Made by a program: the position numbers and the translations under genes
Source: Hemerocallis citrina
Lineage: Eukaryota; Streptophyta; Magnoliopsida; Asparagales; Asphodelaceae
DNA length: 64,000 nucleotides
Direction: 5' to 3'
Assembly: GCA_017893485.1 (NCBI GenBank)
Contig: CM030360.1
Span: 149,739,147-149,803,146, forward strand
Notes under the pieces: generated by a model
What the model was told of the DNA's origin: nothing
The model's input: only the letters and a program-made list of their open reading frames with translations
The model's database searches: none
In this document: positions 22,760 to 34,813 of the stretch, piece after piece
Position numbering within the stretch: position 1 is the first letter of the stretch
How the letters are laid out: every line of letters starts with the position of its first letter

Positions 22760-23644
22760 ATGAAGACCACTTGGCAAACTAACCCGCCACCTCGACAACG
22801 CCGTAAAAGCCCCTCCTTCTCCTCCTCCCTTCTAGACGCCATCACCCGCTCCATCGACGAATCCGACGGTTCTAATCTCTCCGACGCTAATCTCAAAACA
22901 CCCGATCCCTCCCCCAAATTCTCCCTCACCTACTCCCCCGCCGAACTCTCAATCTCACCTCCACCGGTGGTCCGACTTCACCACCACCACTCCGTGGCTG
23001 AGTCATCCTCCTCCTTCCCGCCAAAACCGATCCGTACCGACATGATCCTCAACTGCTCCGATCGCATCCGATCCGAACCACTGCAAGAGAAGAGCAACAA
23101 CAACAACAAGACGATGAAGAAGACGCCGACGTCGATCCGGAAACGGCTTCAAGGTCTCAAGAACTCGACGTCGCCGAAGCTCGCCGGGTTCTTAAACTCT
23201 CTATTCACCCCGTCCGCTTCAAACTCCAAGAAACCGAAGATAACGGCGGAATCTCCGTCTCCGTCGCCGTCACCGTCACCATCGTCGTGTTTAAGCAAGA
23301 CGCCGTCGACTCGCGGATCTGATGGATCGAGCAAACGGTCCGTTAGATCCGTCAGGTTCTGTCCGGTCGGCGTGATTGTGGACGAGGATTGTCGGAAGTG
23401 CGGTGAGAAGTTCGTGTTTGACGGCGAGTTGACGACGGTGAGGAGAGAGAGGAAGGTGAGGTTGATGGAGGAGTTGATGAGGGGGTTTGAAATGGAGGAT
23501 GAGAGTGATGATGGGAGTGAGGATTTGTTTGAATTGGAGAATTTGGGGGGTTTTAGTGCAAAGTTTAGTAGGTATGAGTTGCCGCTGTATGGGACGACGG
23601 ATCTGGGGATGAATTGTGCGATTGCGAAAGGGTTGGTTGTGTAA
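22760..23644 (+). CDS. BIG GRAIN 1-like protein
   Basis: 294 residues, single exon, intact. ATG at 22760 is chosen because it is the first ATG in frame after the CT-rich leader. Family features: SSSLLDAITRSIDES at 22-36, IRKRLQGLKN at 125-134, RSVRFCPVGVIVDED at 196-210, an acidic EDESDDGSEDLFELENL at 246-262, and the C-terminal signature ELPLYGTTDLGMNCAIAKGL at 273-292, close to the ELPVYETTHLDTNRAIANGL form. The serine-proline run at 165-176 comes from a short GC-rich repeat. Rice BIG GRAIN 1 acts at the plasma membrane in auxin response and grain size. A positive role here is known only by family. Its upstream region has been replaced by a 15.4-kb nested insertion. Confidence 0.85.
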   Translation: MKTTWQTNPPPRQRRKSPSFSSSLLDAITRSIDESDGSNLSDANLKTPDPSPKFSLTYSPAELSISPPPVVRLHHHHSVAESSSSFPPKPIRTDMILNCSDRIRSEPLQEKSNNNNKTMKKTPTSIRKRLQGLKNSTSPKLAGFLNSLFTPSASNSKKPKITAESPSPSPSPSPSSCLSKTPSTRGSDGSSKRSVRSVRFCPVGVIVDEDCRKCGEKFVFDGELTTVRRERKVRLMEELMRGFEMEDESDDGSEDLFELENLGGFSAKFSRYELPLYGTTDLGMNCAIAKGLVV

Positions 23645-23706
23645 AAATTTGAATTGTTATTTTTTTAGAAAAAAAATGGAAGTTAAATGGATTGTTTTTA
23701 ACTCTG
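23645..23706 (+). other. 3' flank of BIG GRAIN 1-like gene
   Basis: Short AT-rich sequence between the stop codon and the MITE at 23710. No clear poly(A) signal is seen before the MITE, so transcript ends may use MITE or LINE sequence. Confidence 0.4.
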
Positions 23707-24168
23707 TTAGAGCATATGTAGTATGTTTGAAGTTTTTTTTGATGAAACGGATAGTCTTACGATTCCAGCCAAACAAAATATAATATTAACCGAAAACAGT
23801 ATAATAAAATTTTACAAGACGTAAAACCAATCGATACAGGACAATGAACAGCGAGACAATGGAGGATGAAAAAAGTAAAGCAATTAAAGACAAATGCTAC
23901 AAAAACACCGAAGTTAGAAAAACAAGACTGCAAGCGGGCCAAAAGTCGGAGTCTCAAGAAGCGAGAGAAGGGGCGTGTTAGATGATAGGTTAGTTTAGTC
24001 CCACATTGAATAATGTATTGGTTTAGTATTCTCTTCTATCCTATATATAGGGGACATATTGTACTCAGTTTAATCAATCAATAAAGAAATATTTTCCTAT
24101 TCCTAAATCTAACATAGTATCAAAGCCTATCGTCCTATATGGCATATACTAATTTGATCATTGACATC

Positions 24169-24210
24169 GAGGTGGAGTGATTCTCGTCTTCATCGGAATC
24201 ACTCCACCTC
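24169..24210. other. perfect 15-bp stem hairpin in TRIM leader
   Basis: GAGGTGGAGTGATTC (24169-24183) and its exact complement (24196-24210) enclose a 12-nt loop. It starts about 40 bp after the primer-binding site, where dimerisation or packaging structures lie in other retroelements. A function is speculative. Confidence 0.75.
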
Positions 24211-25194
24211 CTAACATCTCTCTCCCGATCAAGTCTCCAAAATCCTAGCCGTCAACCCTCTTCTTCTCCCAATCAAATTCCTAATCCCAGTCAAATCCTC
24301 CAAATCTACAAAAAATTCCCAAACCCTAATTATTAATCCCAAACCCAGCCGCTTAACCTTAATCATTTTTTTTAATCTCTCCCATTACTGTTCACCTCTC
24401 TAACACCCGCTCTCTCTGTTTCCTCCTCCAACCAGAACCCATCACCCTCCGATCACCTTCGACCTCCGCTGCCACCACCATCCCCGTCTCCATCTCTCAT
24501 CGTCCCTGTCCTTGTCAACTCCGAACCCATCGCTCGTCGCCCCTCTACCGCAACCCATCAATCTGCCTATCGCCATTAACCCAATCCCGTCGCTCTCCGC
24601 CATCCCCTCGCCATCACCCCCGTCTTGTCGCCCTCCATCATTGTCCTCATCTTCTCATCCCTATCGACTTCACCATTGCCGCTGTCGAAGTTGCGCCGTC
24701 GTCTTCCCCTGTTTCGAGCGAAAACAGGGATTGCTCACCGGAGCTTCGTCAAGTTCGCCGTCGTTGCGTCGCTTTCCGACCAGTGCCGCAGCTCGTCGCC
24801 GCCTCCGGTAGTCCCGAGCTCCTCGCCGACAGTCACCGCTGCGTCGCGTCGCCGAAGTCTCGCGCCAAGGTTGAAGACGAATCGTGGGTGGTCGAGGTTG
24901 CTGTTTGGTGTACGGGGAGAATGTATCTGCGATTGCTGTTCTGTGTTTTGCCCCCGATTCGCTGTGTGGAGAGACCCTATTGGTCGCTTTGGCTGTTTCG
25001 TGTTCGGCCGCATCAGATCTAGTTGTTCGCTGTTTGGATCGGATCGGCGGATCTGGTGTGGGGATCTACTGCTCTAAGTGTTGCTGTTTTTCTTTAAAAA
25101 AAAAAGAAAAAAAAAGTTCTTGTGCTTCTACATCCAGATCGTCAACTTACTCCGGTTGATCGATCATAAGTTTGAGAGGGGGTGTTATCAGCAT

Positions 25195-25445
25195 CCAGTT
25201 CTCAGTTATCGACAATTCTCAAGTCTGGGGTGAGATCCTATCATCGACCATTCTCAAGTCAGGGGTGAGATCCCAGCATCGACTATGTCTCAAGTCAGGG
25301 GTGAGATCCCATCAGTCTATTTCTCAGTTCAGGGGTGAGATCCCAGTATCGACTATGTCTCAAGTCAGGGGTGAGATCCCATCAGTCTACTTCTCAGTTC
25401 AGGGGTGAGATCAGGGGTGAGATCCCATCAGTCTACTTCTCAGTT
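25195..25445 (+). repeat. CAGGGGTGAGATCCCA tandem repeats in TRIM
   Basis: Six or so copies of CAGGGGTGAGATCCCA alternate with two spacer types (TCGACTATGTCTCAAGT and TCAGTCTACTTCTCAGTT), giving a dimer unit of about 70 bp near the 3' LTR. Confidence 0.85.
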
Positions 25446-26689
25446 CCATCACATGCGCCATCAAGCGCCGTTTCCACATCACAGTTTGTCGTTCCTTCCA
25501 CATCAACATCGTCAGTATTCTAAACTCTTGTTGCTTGAACCAACTTGAGTTTGAGAGGGGGTGTTAGATGATAGATTAGTTTAGTCCCACATTGAATAAT
25601 GTATTGGTTTAGTTTTCTCTTCTCTCCTATATATAGGAGACATATTGTACTCAGTTTAATCAATCAATAAAGAAATATTTTCCTATTCCTAATTCTAACA
25701 GGGCGCTTTCTTGCCCTCGTCCCCCTCGCGGTGGAGAGCCCATCAACAGCAAAGGACGCGCTCAGATGACACCATGAACCTAGCTCCAGACTTCATGAAA
25801 ACAATAGGGGGCGGCAGTCGGCGACGATCGAACACAGCGGGTAGGAAAGCGCGAGGCTAGCGCAACCCACTGAATGAAAAAGCAGATAGGACCGATGCCA
25901 GACAGTCGCAGCTAATCGCCAGGGGTAAGTTAAAGAACGACTTCTGACGTTAGGAGGGGACTAGAAGCCTGGCCAAGGCCAAACAACAAAGGGGCACACC
26001 CCCTGAAGACTCACCAAATGCCTTAACCCAAACAATGACGCACCGCGGCGGCAGAGGAAGAAATATATGAAGAGAGACATCCATATAACAAAAACAGTGG
26101 AAGGAAAAAAAACATAGGGCACCATCAACCAACTATAAGGTGCTAGAAATCAAATTCCTTCCTGCCCAGACAACTGGGGAAGCAGAGCGCCGAGGAGGCC
26201 TCTGCTCTCACCATGCACAAAATGCCATGAAAAAGCTAAGAGACAAACACTAGAAAGCCAAAAGATGAGTAGAAAAAAGCTCCATTATAGTGAACAATAT
26301 AACCATTCTACCAGGGCAAATAAACACCAATCACAGTTAGAGGTGTAGGCTAGAAACGCCAGACCAAGAGCACCCTGGAGTACAACAGAAGAAAAGCACA
26401 CATGCCCTAAATAATTTCCTGCTTATAAACAAGATAGAAATGCAAAAGCATCACAGTATGAAGTCCTGTGAACAGAGCAAACAAAAGAAGAAAAAACATC
26501 CACTGCGCTACGAGCACAGGAGAAACAAACAAGTCAAGAGGAGCACATTGATAGCAGCAACCAAAAGGAGAAAATCCAATAACTTCTTCAACCCTGCGAA
26601 AAAAGGCAGAGACTATAAATAATCGTAGAAACATAGAAAATTATAAAGCATTAAGGTTACGGAGGCAAAGTAAAGAGTCGTCAGTCTAC

Positions 26690-27262
26690 GACTGAAAAGA
26701 GAATCTCTAGCTTCGGATTTTAATGTTGAAGACCAAAAATTAAAGAGAAATAAAAAATCTTCAATAAAAGGAGAGATTGGGGAAGCGCAGTGCTTGAATA
26801 ACCTCTTATTTCTTTCCAACCACGTGCTCCAAATACTAATTTAAACCGATAGGTTCCACGATTTGCGGAATCTTTTATCCGTGGGATGAAGAGACCAGCA
26901 AGAGGATAACTTGGAAGGGATAGAAGGGAATTCCCAGGCTAAAGAGCTAATTTTCTACAATGGACGAATAAAATCGCATCCAACAAAAAGGTGATCCACG
27001 TCTTCAAAATTATTAGAGCAAAGGGGACACATCTGTCCCCACGCTAAATTTCTTTTGTTGAGGATTTCGACAGTGAGTAGTTTGTTGTTGAGGGCGAGCC
27101 AAGTGAGGATTTTAACCTTCAGGGGGGCACAGGTATTCCAAATGAATTCAGCAAAAGAGGATTGGATGCCTCGAAAGTTAAGAAAGTTATAAAATGATTT
27201 AACAGTGAAGATCCCCGCCGAGTTCCAACGCCAAATAAAATCTTCTTTCGGGCACCAAACAA
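26690..27262 (-). pseudogene. LINE ORF2 C-terminus (zf-RVT)
   Basis: On minus: PKEDFIWRWNSAGIFTVKS, then APLKVKILTWLALNN, then CPLCSNNFEDVDHLFVGC (intact CxxC-H-C zinc-binding pattern), and later WLERNKRLFKHCASPI, the usual end of plant L1 ORF2. A stop follows CDFIRPL and others occur. Everything upstream (endonuclease, RT) was lost by 5' truncation. Confidence 0.8.
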
Positions 27263-27803
27263 AGTTGAAGTTAAAATTGGGTATTTGGCAAATAAAAATT
27301 TAAAATTTAAAAGTTGGTTGTAGTTGTTTGAATCCAATAAAAAGGATTTTGATTTTATAAAAAGAGATAGACAGGATAATGTTTTCCGTTAGAAGAATTT
27401 TTTTAAAAAAAATTTAAAAATAAAGGATGGGATATCATATCCCGTCCATGGAAAAAAAATTGAACGGGATCTTGTGGGACGAGAAATCATTTCCCTTCCA
27501 TTTTGTTTTTTATTTTAAAAAATTTTCAAACATGATATAATATCCTGTCAGATAGGTTAATTTTTTTTTAAAAAAAATGGGACGATAGATCATTTAGCGA
27601 CCGAGAAATTTTTGGGAGAAAGCATCAGACAAAATATCATTTTCCGATTTCCATATTTTGGCAATTGCTATATTTTCTCTCAAATATGGTCGGGTACTGT
27701 TCCCCTCAAATCCCCAAAAAAGGTATTTGGCCAACGACTACAACATAAATTTTGCCAAATTTGCAAATTTTAGAAAAATGGTCACCGAGTACAGATGCTC
27801 TTA

Positions 27804-28111
27804 GTGTTGAGGTGAAGGATAATGTAGTTTGAAGTAAATATATGTGTTATTAAGGTTGCTATAATTTTTTACGGAAGTAAAGAATTCTTTGATGATAAAT
27901 GTTTATATACACATGTAAGTATTAAAATGCAAAAACTTTTTTAACCTAAAAACAAAATGCTTAAGAGTTGGAACAATAACAAAATTCTCTATTATTCACC
28001 ACCATCTTTCCATTAATGTCACACTTGAAATTGCAATTATAGTTACTACTAAATAATTAAGCTGCATTTGCTAAAAAACTGTGCATGCATGCAATATAAT
28101 GCATCTCCATC
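27804..28111. other. AT-rich intergenic sequence
   Basis: No open frame, repeat boundary or RNA gene supported. Confidence 0.4.
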
Positions 28112-28118
28112 AATATAC

Positions 28119-29038
28119 TAGGGTGGACAACTATTATCCGAACCTGACCAATCCGAACCAATCCACCCCGAACCGACCGGTTTTTAACCGAACCAATTGG
28201 GGGTTTGGATTGGATCGGTTCTAGATCTTCAATAACAAATTGGACCGGTTCAGTTGTTGGATGAGGCTTTCAAATAACCGATGAAACCGAACCGACCATA
28301 CCTCTATGCATAAGTCCATAAAAAATATAGTTCTCCTTTAATTTCTTGAATATACAAATAGTCATTTCTCATTTTCCTTGAGATACAAACAGTCTTTTTT
28401 AATTTCTTTAATACAAACCAAGCAATTGTTCTACCTATGTTTTAGTTCTCCATAATCCTATGTGTTATATTGTTGAGAAATGCTTGATTTACAGTGTGAT
28501 CCAACTTAATAGAATCATAAAGTTAATGTAATATTTAGTAGTTACTTTAATCAAGTCAAGCAGAAATTATTTTTTAAATCTTTTTTTATTGCACCTGAAA
28601 TTCAATTAGCTATGATTATTGATGTTTCTTTTATGATAATAAACTAAGATTACAGAAGTATGCAAGTGAAAAGGCAGTTTATCTCACTCATTTAAACGTC
28701 ATCATCTCAAACAATTAGTGCAATTCATTAACAACTTGTGATTTTATGAATCTTCATTTTAAATTCATTTCTGAATAACAAATAGCAGGTTGTTTCTTAA
28801 GTTTGATTGAAGTTGATCTTTTAAATTTTAACAAAATTATGAATGATGTTGAAGGTGAAAAGTAGCACGTCAAACCGACCATCCAATCCAATCCAAACCG
28901 AGCTTAATCGGTTTGGATGGAAACCGATCCAATTAAGGTTCGGATTGGTTGCGGATGAGAAAATTAAAAAATCAATTTTCTTTGGATCGGTGGTGGATGG
29001 TCCATATTAGGTCGGATACCGACCGATGCCCACCCCTA
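28119..29038. mobile_element. hAT-like non-autonomous element, 920 bp
   Basis: The left end TAGGGTGGACAAC and the complement of the right end TAGGGGTGGGCATCGG form hAT-type TIRs. AATATAC flanks both sides (28112-28118, 29039-29045). Subterminal stretches are rich in CCGAACC, CCAATCC and GGTTCGG words on both strands. The 500-bp AT-rich middle has no transposase. Confidence 0.75.
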
Positions 29039-29045
29039 AATATAC

Positions 29046-29662
29046 TATTGTAGTCCAGTTTTGATCGTAAGTATTCATGCAGTACTCTAATAATATTTTA
29101 AAGCTATCTTCATCGAGCAAGTTATATTTTTGTTAATTATAATGCTATTAACTTTTTACAATGTTATTTAGATGCATGCATAGATGAATATGTGAATGAA
29201 GTATACTTATCATATTGGATAGCTGCATCATCTCCTTTAGTATTAGAGAAATTTCACACATTTTTAATTTTGTAGTATATAGTGGGAGTTATGCAATAAT
29301 TTTATACGAATATGAGGGTAGGTATGTACATTGGTGTAGGGTGGATGTCTAATTTCTGTTGTTAGAATTATCGAAAATATTATGATGTTTCTGTTTGCAT
29401 TACTTACTAACGACTAATTAGTAGTATATGAGTATATAATAATCCATCTTTTGTGCATATATAGTACCACCTATACAATATGCACCTTGCAATAAATAGT
29501 AAGTAATTAGTGAACTATTTTCGAATGATTAATTCTTTAGCTTTGGGCTAAAGCCGGATTAAAGTAGAAAAGATGGACTGGGACAAAATAATCTGATTTA
29601 TCATCTTCTGAAAAGGATAATAAATAATTCAAGTGGATTTGATCATTGCATTTGGTGATGCC
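29046..29662. other. AT-rich intergenic sequence
   Basis: Unique-looking AT-rich DNA. Nothing coding or structural could be supported. Confidence 0.4.
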
Positions 29663-32600
29663 TTTTGGCGGAATATAGCCACTATATTTTATTAAGAGAG
29701 TTTAACGAAACAAATCCAGAATACTGAGCTCAACTACAAGAACTACAAACAGGAAATTAAAACATAGTCATTAAGCCTCCAACAAGATCCTGGAGGGTGG
29801 GAGCAATCTAAACAAAAACAATACTCAGGAAAGAAATAACAACATAATGAGTACAAAAATCGGAAATCCCTCCAACAAAATTATGGAGGGTGGGTAACAG
29901 AACATCACTCAATCGAGAGTAGCCCCGATCACGACCTCCTTGTCATACTCCTCCACTTGGAAGGCTCTGGCGACCCTCTCTCTTGGTCCCGAAGCCACAG
30001 TTGTAGTCCAAAAGAAAATATGATGCATGATATGAGTATGATTACTAGAAATACTATTACAAGTCAAATAAAAGTAAAACTTATTTATGTGTAGCCATAA
30101 AACCTAGGTCGTTGCGGCGATCGCAATATACCACGCTTCTTTCGTGATTTTTCTTTCTGATACAAAGTGAGGCCAACCCACAGCTCTCTGTAAGATTGGG
30201 GCACTTTGTGGTGCCGAGTGCTCTAAGGACATCGGATAGCACCGATCGAATCCTATGACAGTCTAGAAAAACGATGATTTCTCGACTTAGCATTAGCACT
30301 GCAGAATCCGCAGTTCGTCACAATATTTGGTAACCTCTTAACTAGATTTTCTCTGGTTAAAATAGCATAATTAAGAACTAACCACAAGAAAAGCCTAACC
30401 TTCAATGGGGCCTTCACCTTCCAAAAAATTGAAGACCAACTCGGTCTACAACCCTTGAAATGGATGCAATTATAAAGAGAGCAGACCGTGAAGGAACTCT
30501 TCTTTTCCAGTTCCTATGATTTTCGATTAGGGCCCTGAGAACACCTAACACCTGATTGGGTGATGTAGTCCTGCATTGTAATTAATCACGTTTGGCCTTC
30601 CTGCGTCAGGCGGGGTCTGAATGAGGGTCTCCACGACCCTCTCTTCCAAGTTTTAGCCACAGAAGTATGATGATGGACGACAAACTTGTATAGATCCGGG
30701 AACAAATCACGTAAGGCATGTGCACCACACCATTTGTCCCACCAGAATTTAGTGGACATGCCGTTACCACTGAATGAGGTTATTCCGCTACACAAAGCGT
30801 CATGAGCTTTTGAAACTCCCCTCCAAAACCACGAAACCCTGTACCTTACCCTAAAGCCCAGATTACATGAACTCTTTCCACTTAGAAAAGTCTGGATGAA
30901 ATCTTGCCAGCCTTCTCCGTTCGGGCAGTAGGTTTTCCACCACCATTTACTAAGAAGGGCTAAATTCATCTATCAGATTGATGCCACTCAGCCCACCATG
31001 AATTTTCTTCATGCAGTCTTTTTCCCACCTAATTAGATGGTACGCCCCCATTTTTCAGTGTCAGCACCATAAGATTCTCCTCCGAACTCGGTCAATCCGC
31101 TGAATAACCTATTTTGGCATTTCAAAGAAGGACCCATGTAAAATGTTGGGAGATTGGATAAGACCGAGTTGATGAGGGTAACTCTCCCACCAAGAGTAAG
31201 AGACTTGCATTTCCAGCCGACGGTCTGGCTTTAACTATATCAACGATAGGATACCAATCTGATTTCTTCAGTTCACCCAGGCGAATCAGCAACTCCAGGT
31301 ATTTGAGGGGGAAACTTATGACCTGGCAGTTCAGAACGGAAGCATGTAAAAGCATGTAAAAGTGCCTCCTCCTAAGGCAAAATAATAGGAATTAGGGCAC
31401 TCTTATGGAAGTTAACCCGCAAACTCGACCAAGCTTCAAAATAATATAATGCGCCTTTGAAGGAGATGGTTTCCTCCAACTCCTCATTATTGAAAAGGAG
31501 GGTGTCATCAGCGTATTAGAGTCTAGTGCAGCCTGTTCGGTTACGACTACTTTCACCCAGTCGAATCCACTCCGTGAGCCTGCACTTATAAATCATGTGT
31601 TTAAGGACATCTGACACAATAAAAAATAGTAAGGGAGATAGGGGATCTCCTTGTCTCAAATCTCTTCTGCAAGGAAATGGAAACCCGACCTTATCGTTAA
31701 CCAAGATTTACGTCCTGCTCGAAGACATGCAGTGACATATCCATTTGATCCATCTAGAACGAAATCCTCAACCCCTCAGAACCTCCATTATGCAGTCCCA
31801 ATCTACCGAGTTGTAGGCTTTCTCGATCTCAAGTTTGAGGAGATATCTCTTATAGTTTGAGATATGACAGTGATGGATCGCTTCTTCGGTAGTGGCCACA
31901 CAGTCCAAAGTAAAACGTCCTTTAATTAATCCATACTATTCGCAACCGATCAAATTATCCATTAGGCCTGCTAACCTATTGGCCAGAACTTTGGTGATAG
32001 TTTTGACCGAACAGTTTAGGAGGCTGATGGATCGAAAGTCTCCAACCCTTGAGGAATCTACATTTATTGGGATAAGCACCTCCTATGCAAAGTTGAGTCT
32101 GCCGAGCTTAAGACTGTGGTTGTAGAATTCCGACATGAGAGCCATGCCATCATCCTTGGTTTCTTCTCAGAATGTCAGGTAATAAAATTGGAAATCCGTC
32201 TGGGCCAGGAGCTTTATCACTCCCTATTTGTGAGATCACCTCTTTGACCTCCTCGTCCGTAAACGGATTCTCCACTGACTTCAGACCTTGGTGCAAGTTA
32301 TTAAAGCTACCCCCCCAAAAGTCCGAGTTGAAGGGAGCCCTAAATTCTTGTTTACATCCGAAAAGGTATTTGAAGTACGACTGGAAAGCTTGTTGTATAT
32401 GAGATTCCTCTTGGATCACTCCTGCGTCTGTTTGGATCGAGGGGATGAGGTTGGACCGATGTCGTGCGCTAGCCATCCTGTGGAAAAAGGCTGTGTTCGC
32501 GTCTCCCTTTTAAGCCACAAAATCCTGGACCGCTGTTGCCACTTGATTTCCTCGAGTTTGTACAGTTGTGCGATCTCCTCCCTGAGCTTTAGTACATGAT

Positions 32601-33565
32601 TACATTCATCTTGAATGAGATCTCTAGTCTCCTCTAGCCTTTCCAGTTCATCAATGTCATCCAGGTGACAGCTTTCGCTCGACAGATTGTTGGAAACCGG
32701 GTGCAGTTTTATTTACGGAGTTTAGAACAAAGTCTAAAGATTTTCTCGCACCAAATTACAGCAGCTTCAGTACTGCATGTAGGGAGGGCCCAGCTATCCA
32801 TGACTAGGTGGTGGAAACCTTGAACTTCCAGCCAAGCTTTTTCGAATCTAAATTTAGCATTTTTCCTGGAATTATGCTTGCCAGAGGAGAGGATGATGGG
32901 GACGTGTTTTGCAGTTAGCTTTGGTAGGGACTTGGTAAATGCAAGTGAGAATTTCACCTCCCAGTCCAAGATACAAGGACTCTGTCAAGTTTAGCCAAGA
33001 TCGGGGAAGCTTGCATATTGGACCAAGTGAAAAGTCTATCTGAGATCAGGATATCAACTAGTTCCAGGTTCACAATAACCCGGTTGATAACCTCTCTTTC
33101 CGAGTCGTTGGAACCCCTTTGACGATGTTCAAAAGCAAACCTCGTGATGAAGAAATCCCCCCCTCCCCCCCCAAACCACCACCCATGGATCATGCCACCG
33201 CATTTGGAATGAGTGGACTTCTGTCCAGAACAAAGCTTTGGTCGGTTGGTGGTTGGGGCCGTAGACAACTGTTATAATATGGATCCAATTGTCCGTACGT
33301 CGTTGAAGCTTGAGAGATATTCCCCTCGAAATTACTCAAGGCAAGAAAAATATTGGGGTTAAACCCAACAGCAATGCCTTTAAACGTCCCGGTGGATAGA
33401 AGGATTTTCCATTAAGAGATCCTAGATCCACCAAGTCTCTTGAATCTGGAAATATGCGAAAATTTGGTCCCTTGAAGGCCCATTGCGTCAGCCTTGGATA
33501 AAATAACATCCTTAACCATTCCCCATTTTCCATGATCACCCAGATCCCTCACATATCAAATTAGT
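29663..33565 (-). pseudogene. LINE (L1-type) with nearly complete but decayed ORF2
   Basis: Domains in order on minus: endonuclease start GDHGKWGMVKD...MGLQGTKF (about 33560-33470), FTWSNMQ and AKLDRVLVS (about 33050-32970), RT entry TDEEVKEVISQIGSDKAPGPDGFPI (about 32270-32190), FRSISLLN, LRQGDPLSPLLFFIVSDVL (about 31680-31620) and YADDTLL (about 31520-31500). zf-RVT follows (FLWLVLNYAILTRENLVKRLPNIVTNCGFC, about 30400-30300; 20-residue windows shown only in part). Frames are broken many times. The catalytic glutamate of the usual LQETK motif reads glycine. The RT YADD core is intact. Confidence 0.85.
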
Positions 33566-34450
33566 GTAATCATTATTAAGCGATTGGGGTTAACGTGATG
33601 TATTGGGCTCATTAGCAGCCATAATGGAACCTCTATCTAATTTTCATCCTCTAATCTTATTAAGAAGTAAGGCATTACGATCAACATCCCCTACCTCAAG
33701 ACCATAGGTTTTGGCTAGACATCGGAATCTGACATAAATTGAGAATAGATGATAACCAAAAGCGCATACCTTTACCATCGGACCTGAAAGCTTTAGCTGC
33801 AACTGCAATTCCCAGATAGTCGACTAGTCATCTAATGACTTTATGTGGCTTCTCTTATGTGCTGACTGAAATCTGACGCCCTTCTGTCCATCAAAACATG
33901 ACTTCGAATTCAGGGCACCACCTCCAGGGACAAACCTACAGCTAACTGCTATGTATCAACAACCATCTCCTCCTTGCAATCTAAATCCTCCTCTGTATAT
34001 AGGTCATCATCTTCAACATTGAGGCAATCATCTTCTTCAAGAGTACAGGGAACCATACTAGACCCCATCATGGGCCAAAATGTGGAGTCGTTGGATCCAG
34101 CTCTAGGAAGAGGTAGCATAGAGTTGGGTCATCCTATAAATTCCAAAGGGGAACTTAACATGGGCTGAAGCCCATCATAAGAAGATGGAATTTGAACAAC
34201 TGCAGGGGTTTTTGAATTATTTGTGGATCTATTCAAAGGCCCAGGACCAAGCCCAAGTCTCTTACAAGTGTTCAGCTCCAAAACACATGCAACGCACGTA
34301 AAGACGAAGGGCGGGATTTTGGACACCATAATCAAGGTAGAGGCACATGGGTCGATGCGTTGCGTCAATGGTGAGAGGGCACATGGGTCGGGAACGGGAC
34401 ACGAAGCGCTAGGAGGGCAAAGGGGTAACTTTGCACCTCTGCTTTCTTCA
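33566..34450 (-). pseudogene. probable LINE upstream region (ORF1 remnant, low certainty)
   Basis: It continues upstream of the endonuclease on the same strand, with short open fragments (34368-34129) and acidic coding-like text around 34000 but no clear zinc knuckle or RRM. Its extent and identity are inferred from position. Confidence 0.3.
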
Positions 34451-34805
34451 TCTCCTTTCTTCGACCTACTCTTTTCATCTCTTTTCTTTTACTCGAAAGT
34501 TCCAGTGCCAAAAGCACAGATCTCTGAGATCAGTGCACATTCTCTGTCTTCCTTTTCAGTCACTTTTCCAGTTTTGACCATGGCTTTCCTTGAGGCACGT
34601 GCTTTTGTCTGGCAAAGGCACATGCTTTTGTCTTCTTTCATACTCCTATTAATTAAGAAAATACAATGGCGGTCGGCGCACATGTCTACCAATTTTTTTT
34701 AATATAAAACTTAGTTTCATTATTTTTCTTACTAATGAAACTGATGATAGAGATCAGTTAGTGCATTACCTTGAACCTTCATTATACATTTAAGATTTTG
34801 TTCAT
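34451..34805. other. sequence without recognised features
   Basis: Lies between the LINE and the TIR element. It has a short open frame but no recognisable product. Confidence 0.35.
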
Positions 34806-34813
34806 TTTTTGAT

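Larger units (their letters stand above)
23976..25700 (+). mobile_element. TRIM (miniature LTR retrotransposon) inside the LINE
   Basis: Two 139-bp LTRs (23976-24114, 25562-25700), TGTTAGATGATA...TCTAACA, nearly identical, with TSD GGGCG (23971-23975, 25701-25705). The primer site TAGTATCAAAGCC at 24115 is a variant of the initiator-tRNA-Met site TGGTATCAGAGCC, and GAGAGGGGG precedes the 3' LTR. The LTR carries TATATATAGG and AATAAAG signals. The interior is CT-rich and then GC-rich (24220-25080) with open frames but no recognised domain, possibly captured host sequence, followed by short tandem repeats. Confidence 0.92.
23735..27264 (-). mobile_element. 5'-truncated LINE inserted in the MITE
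   Basis: A poly(T) run at 23735 marks the minus-strand 3' end. TTGAAGTT occurs at 23727-23734 and 27265-27272 as the TSD. Apart from the nested TRIM it contains a 3' UTR of about 1.2 kb and the C-terminus of ORF2. It lies downstream of, and antisense to, the BIG GRAIN 1-like gene. Confidence 0.85.
23710..27800. mobile_element. Harbinger-like MITE split by a LINE
   Basis: The left piece 23710-23734 (GAGCATATGTAGTATG) and right piece 27273-27800 (ending GTACAGATGCTC) match the ends and interior of the intact element at 38541-39110, including GGGTATTTGGC and GGCCAACGACTACA. Both ends abut TTA (23707-23709, 27801-27803), the usual PIF/Harbinger TSD. Joined length is about 550 bp, near the 570 bp of the other copy. 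Confidence 0.8.

Noticed and set aside
24512..25159. Open frames of up to 150 codons in the TRIM interior
   Set aside because: Serine, proline and arginine rich in overlapping frames, with no recognisable domain. Captured host sequence is possible but a protein cannot be supported.
34223..34702. A 159-codon plus-strand frame
   Set aside because: Overlaps the probable upstream part of a minus-strand LINE and has no recognisable motif.
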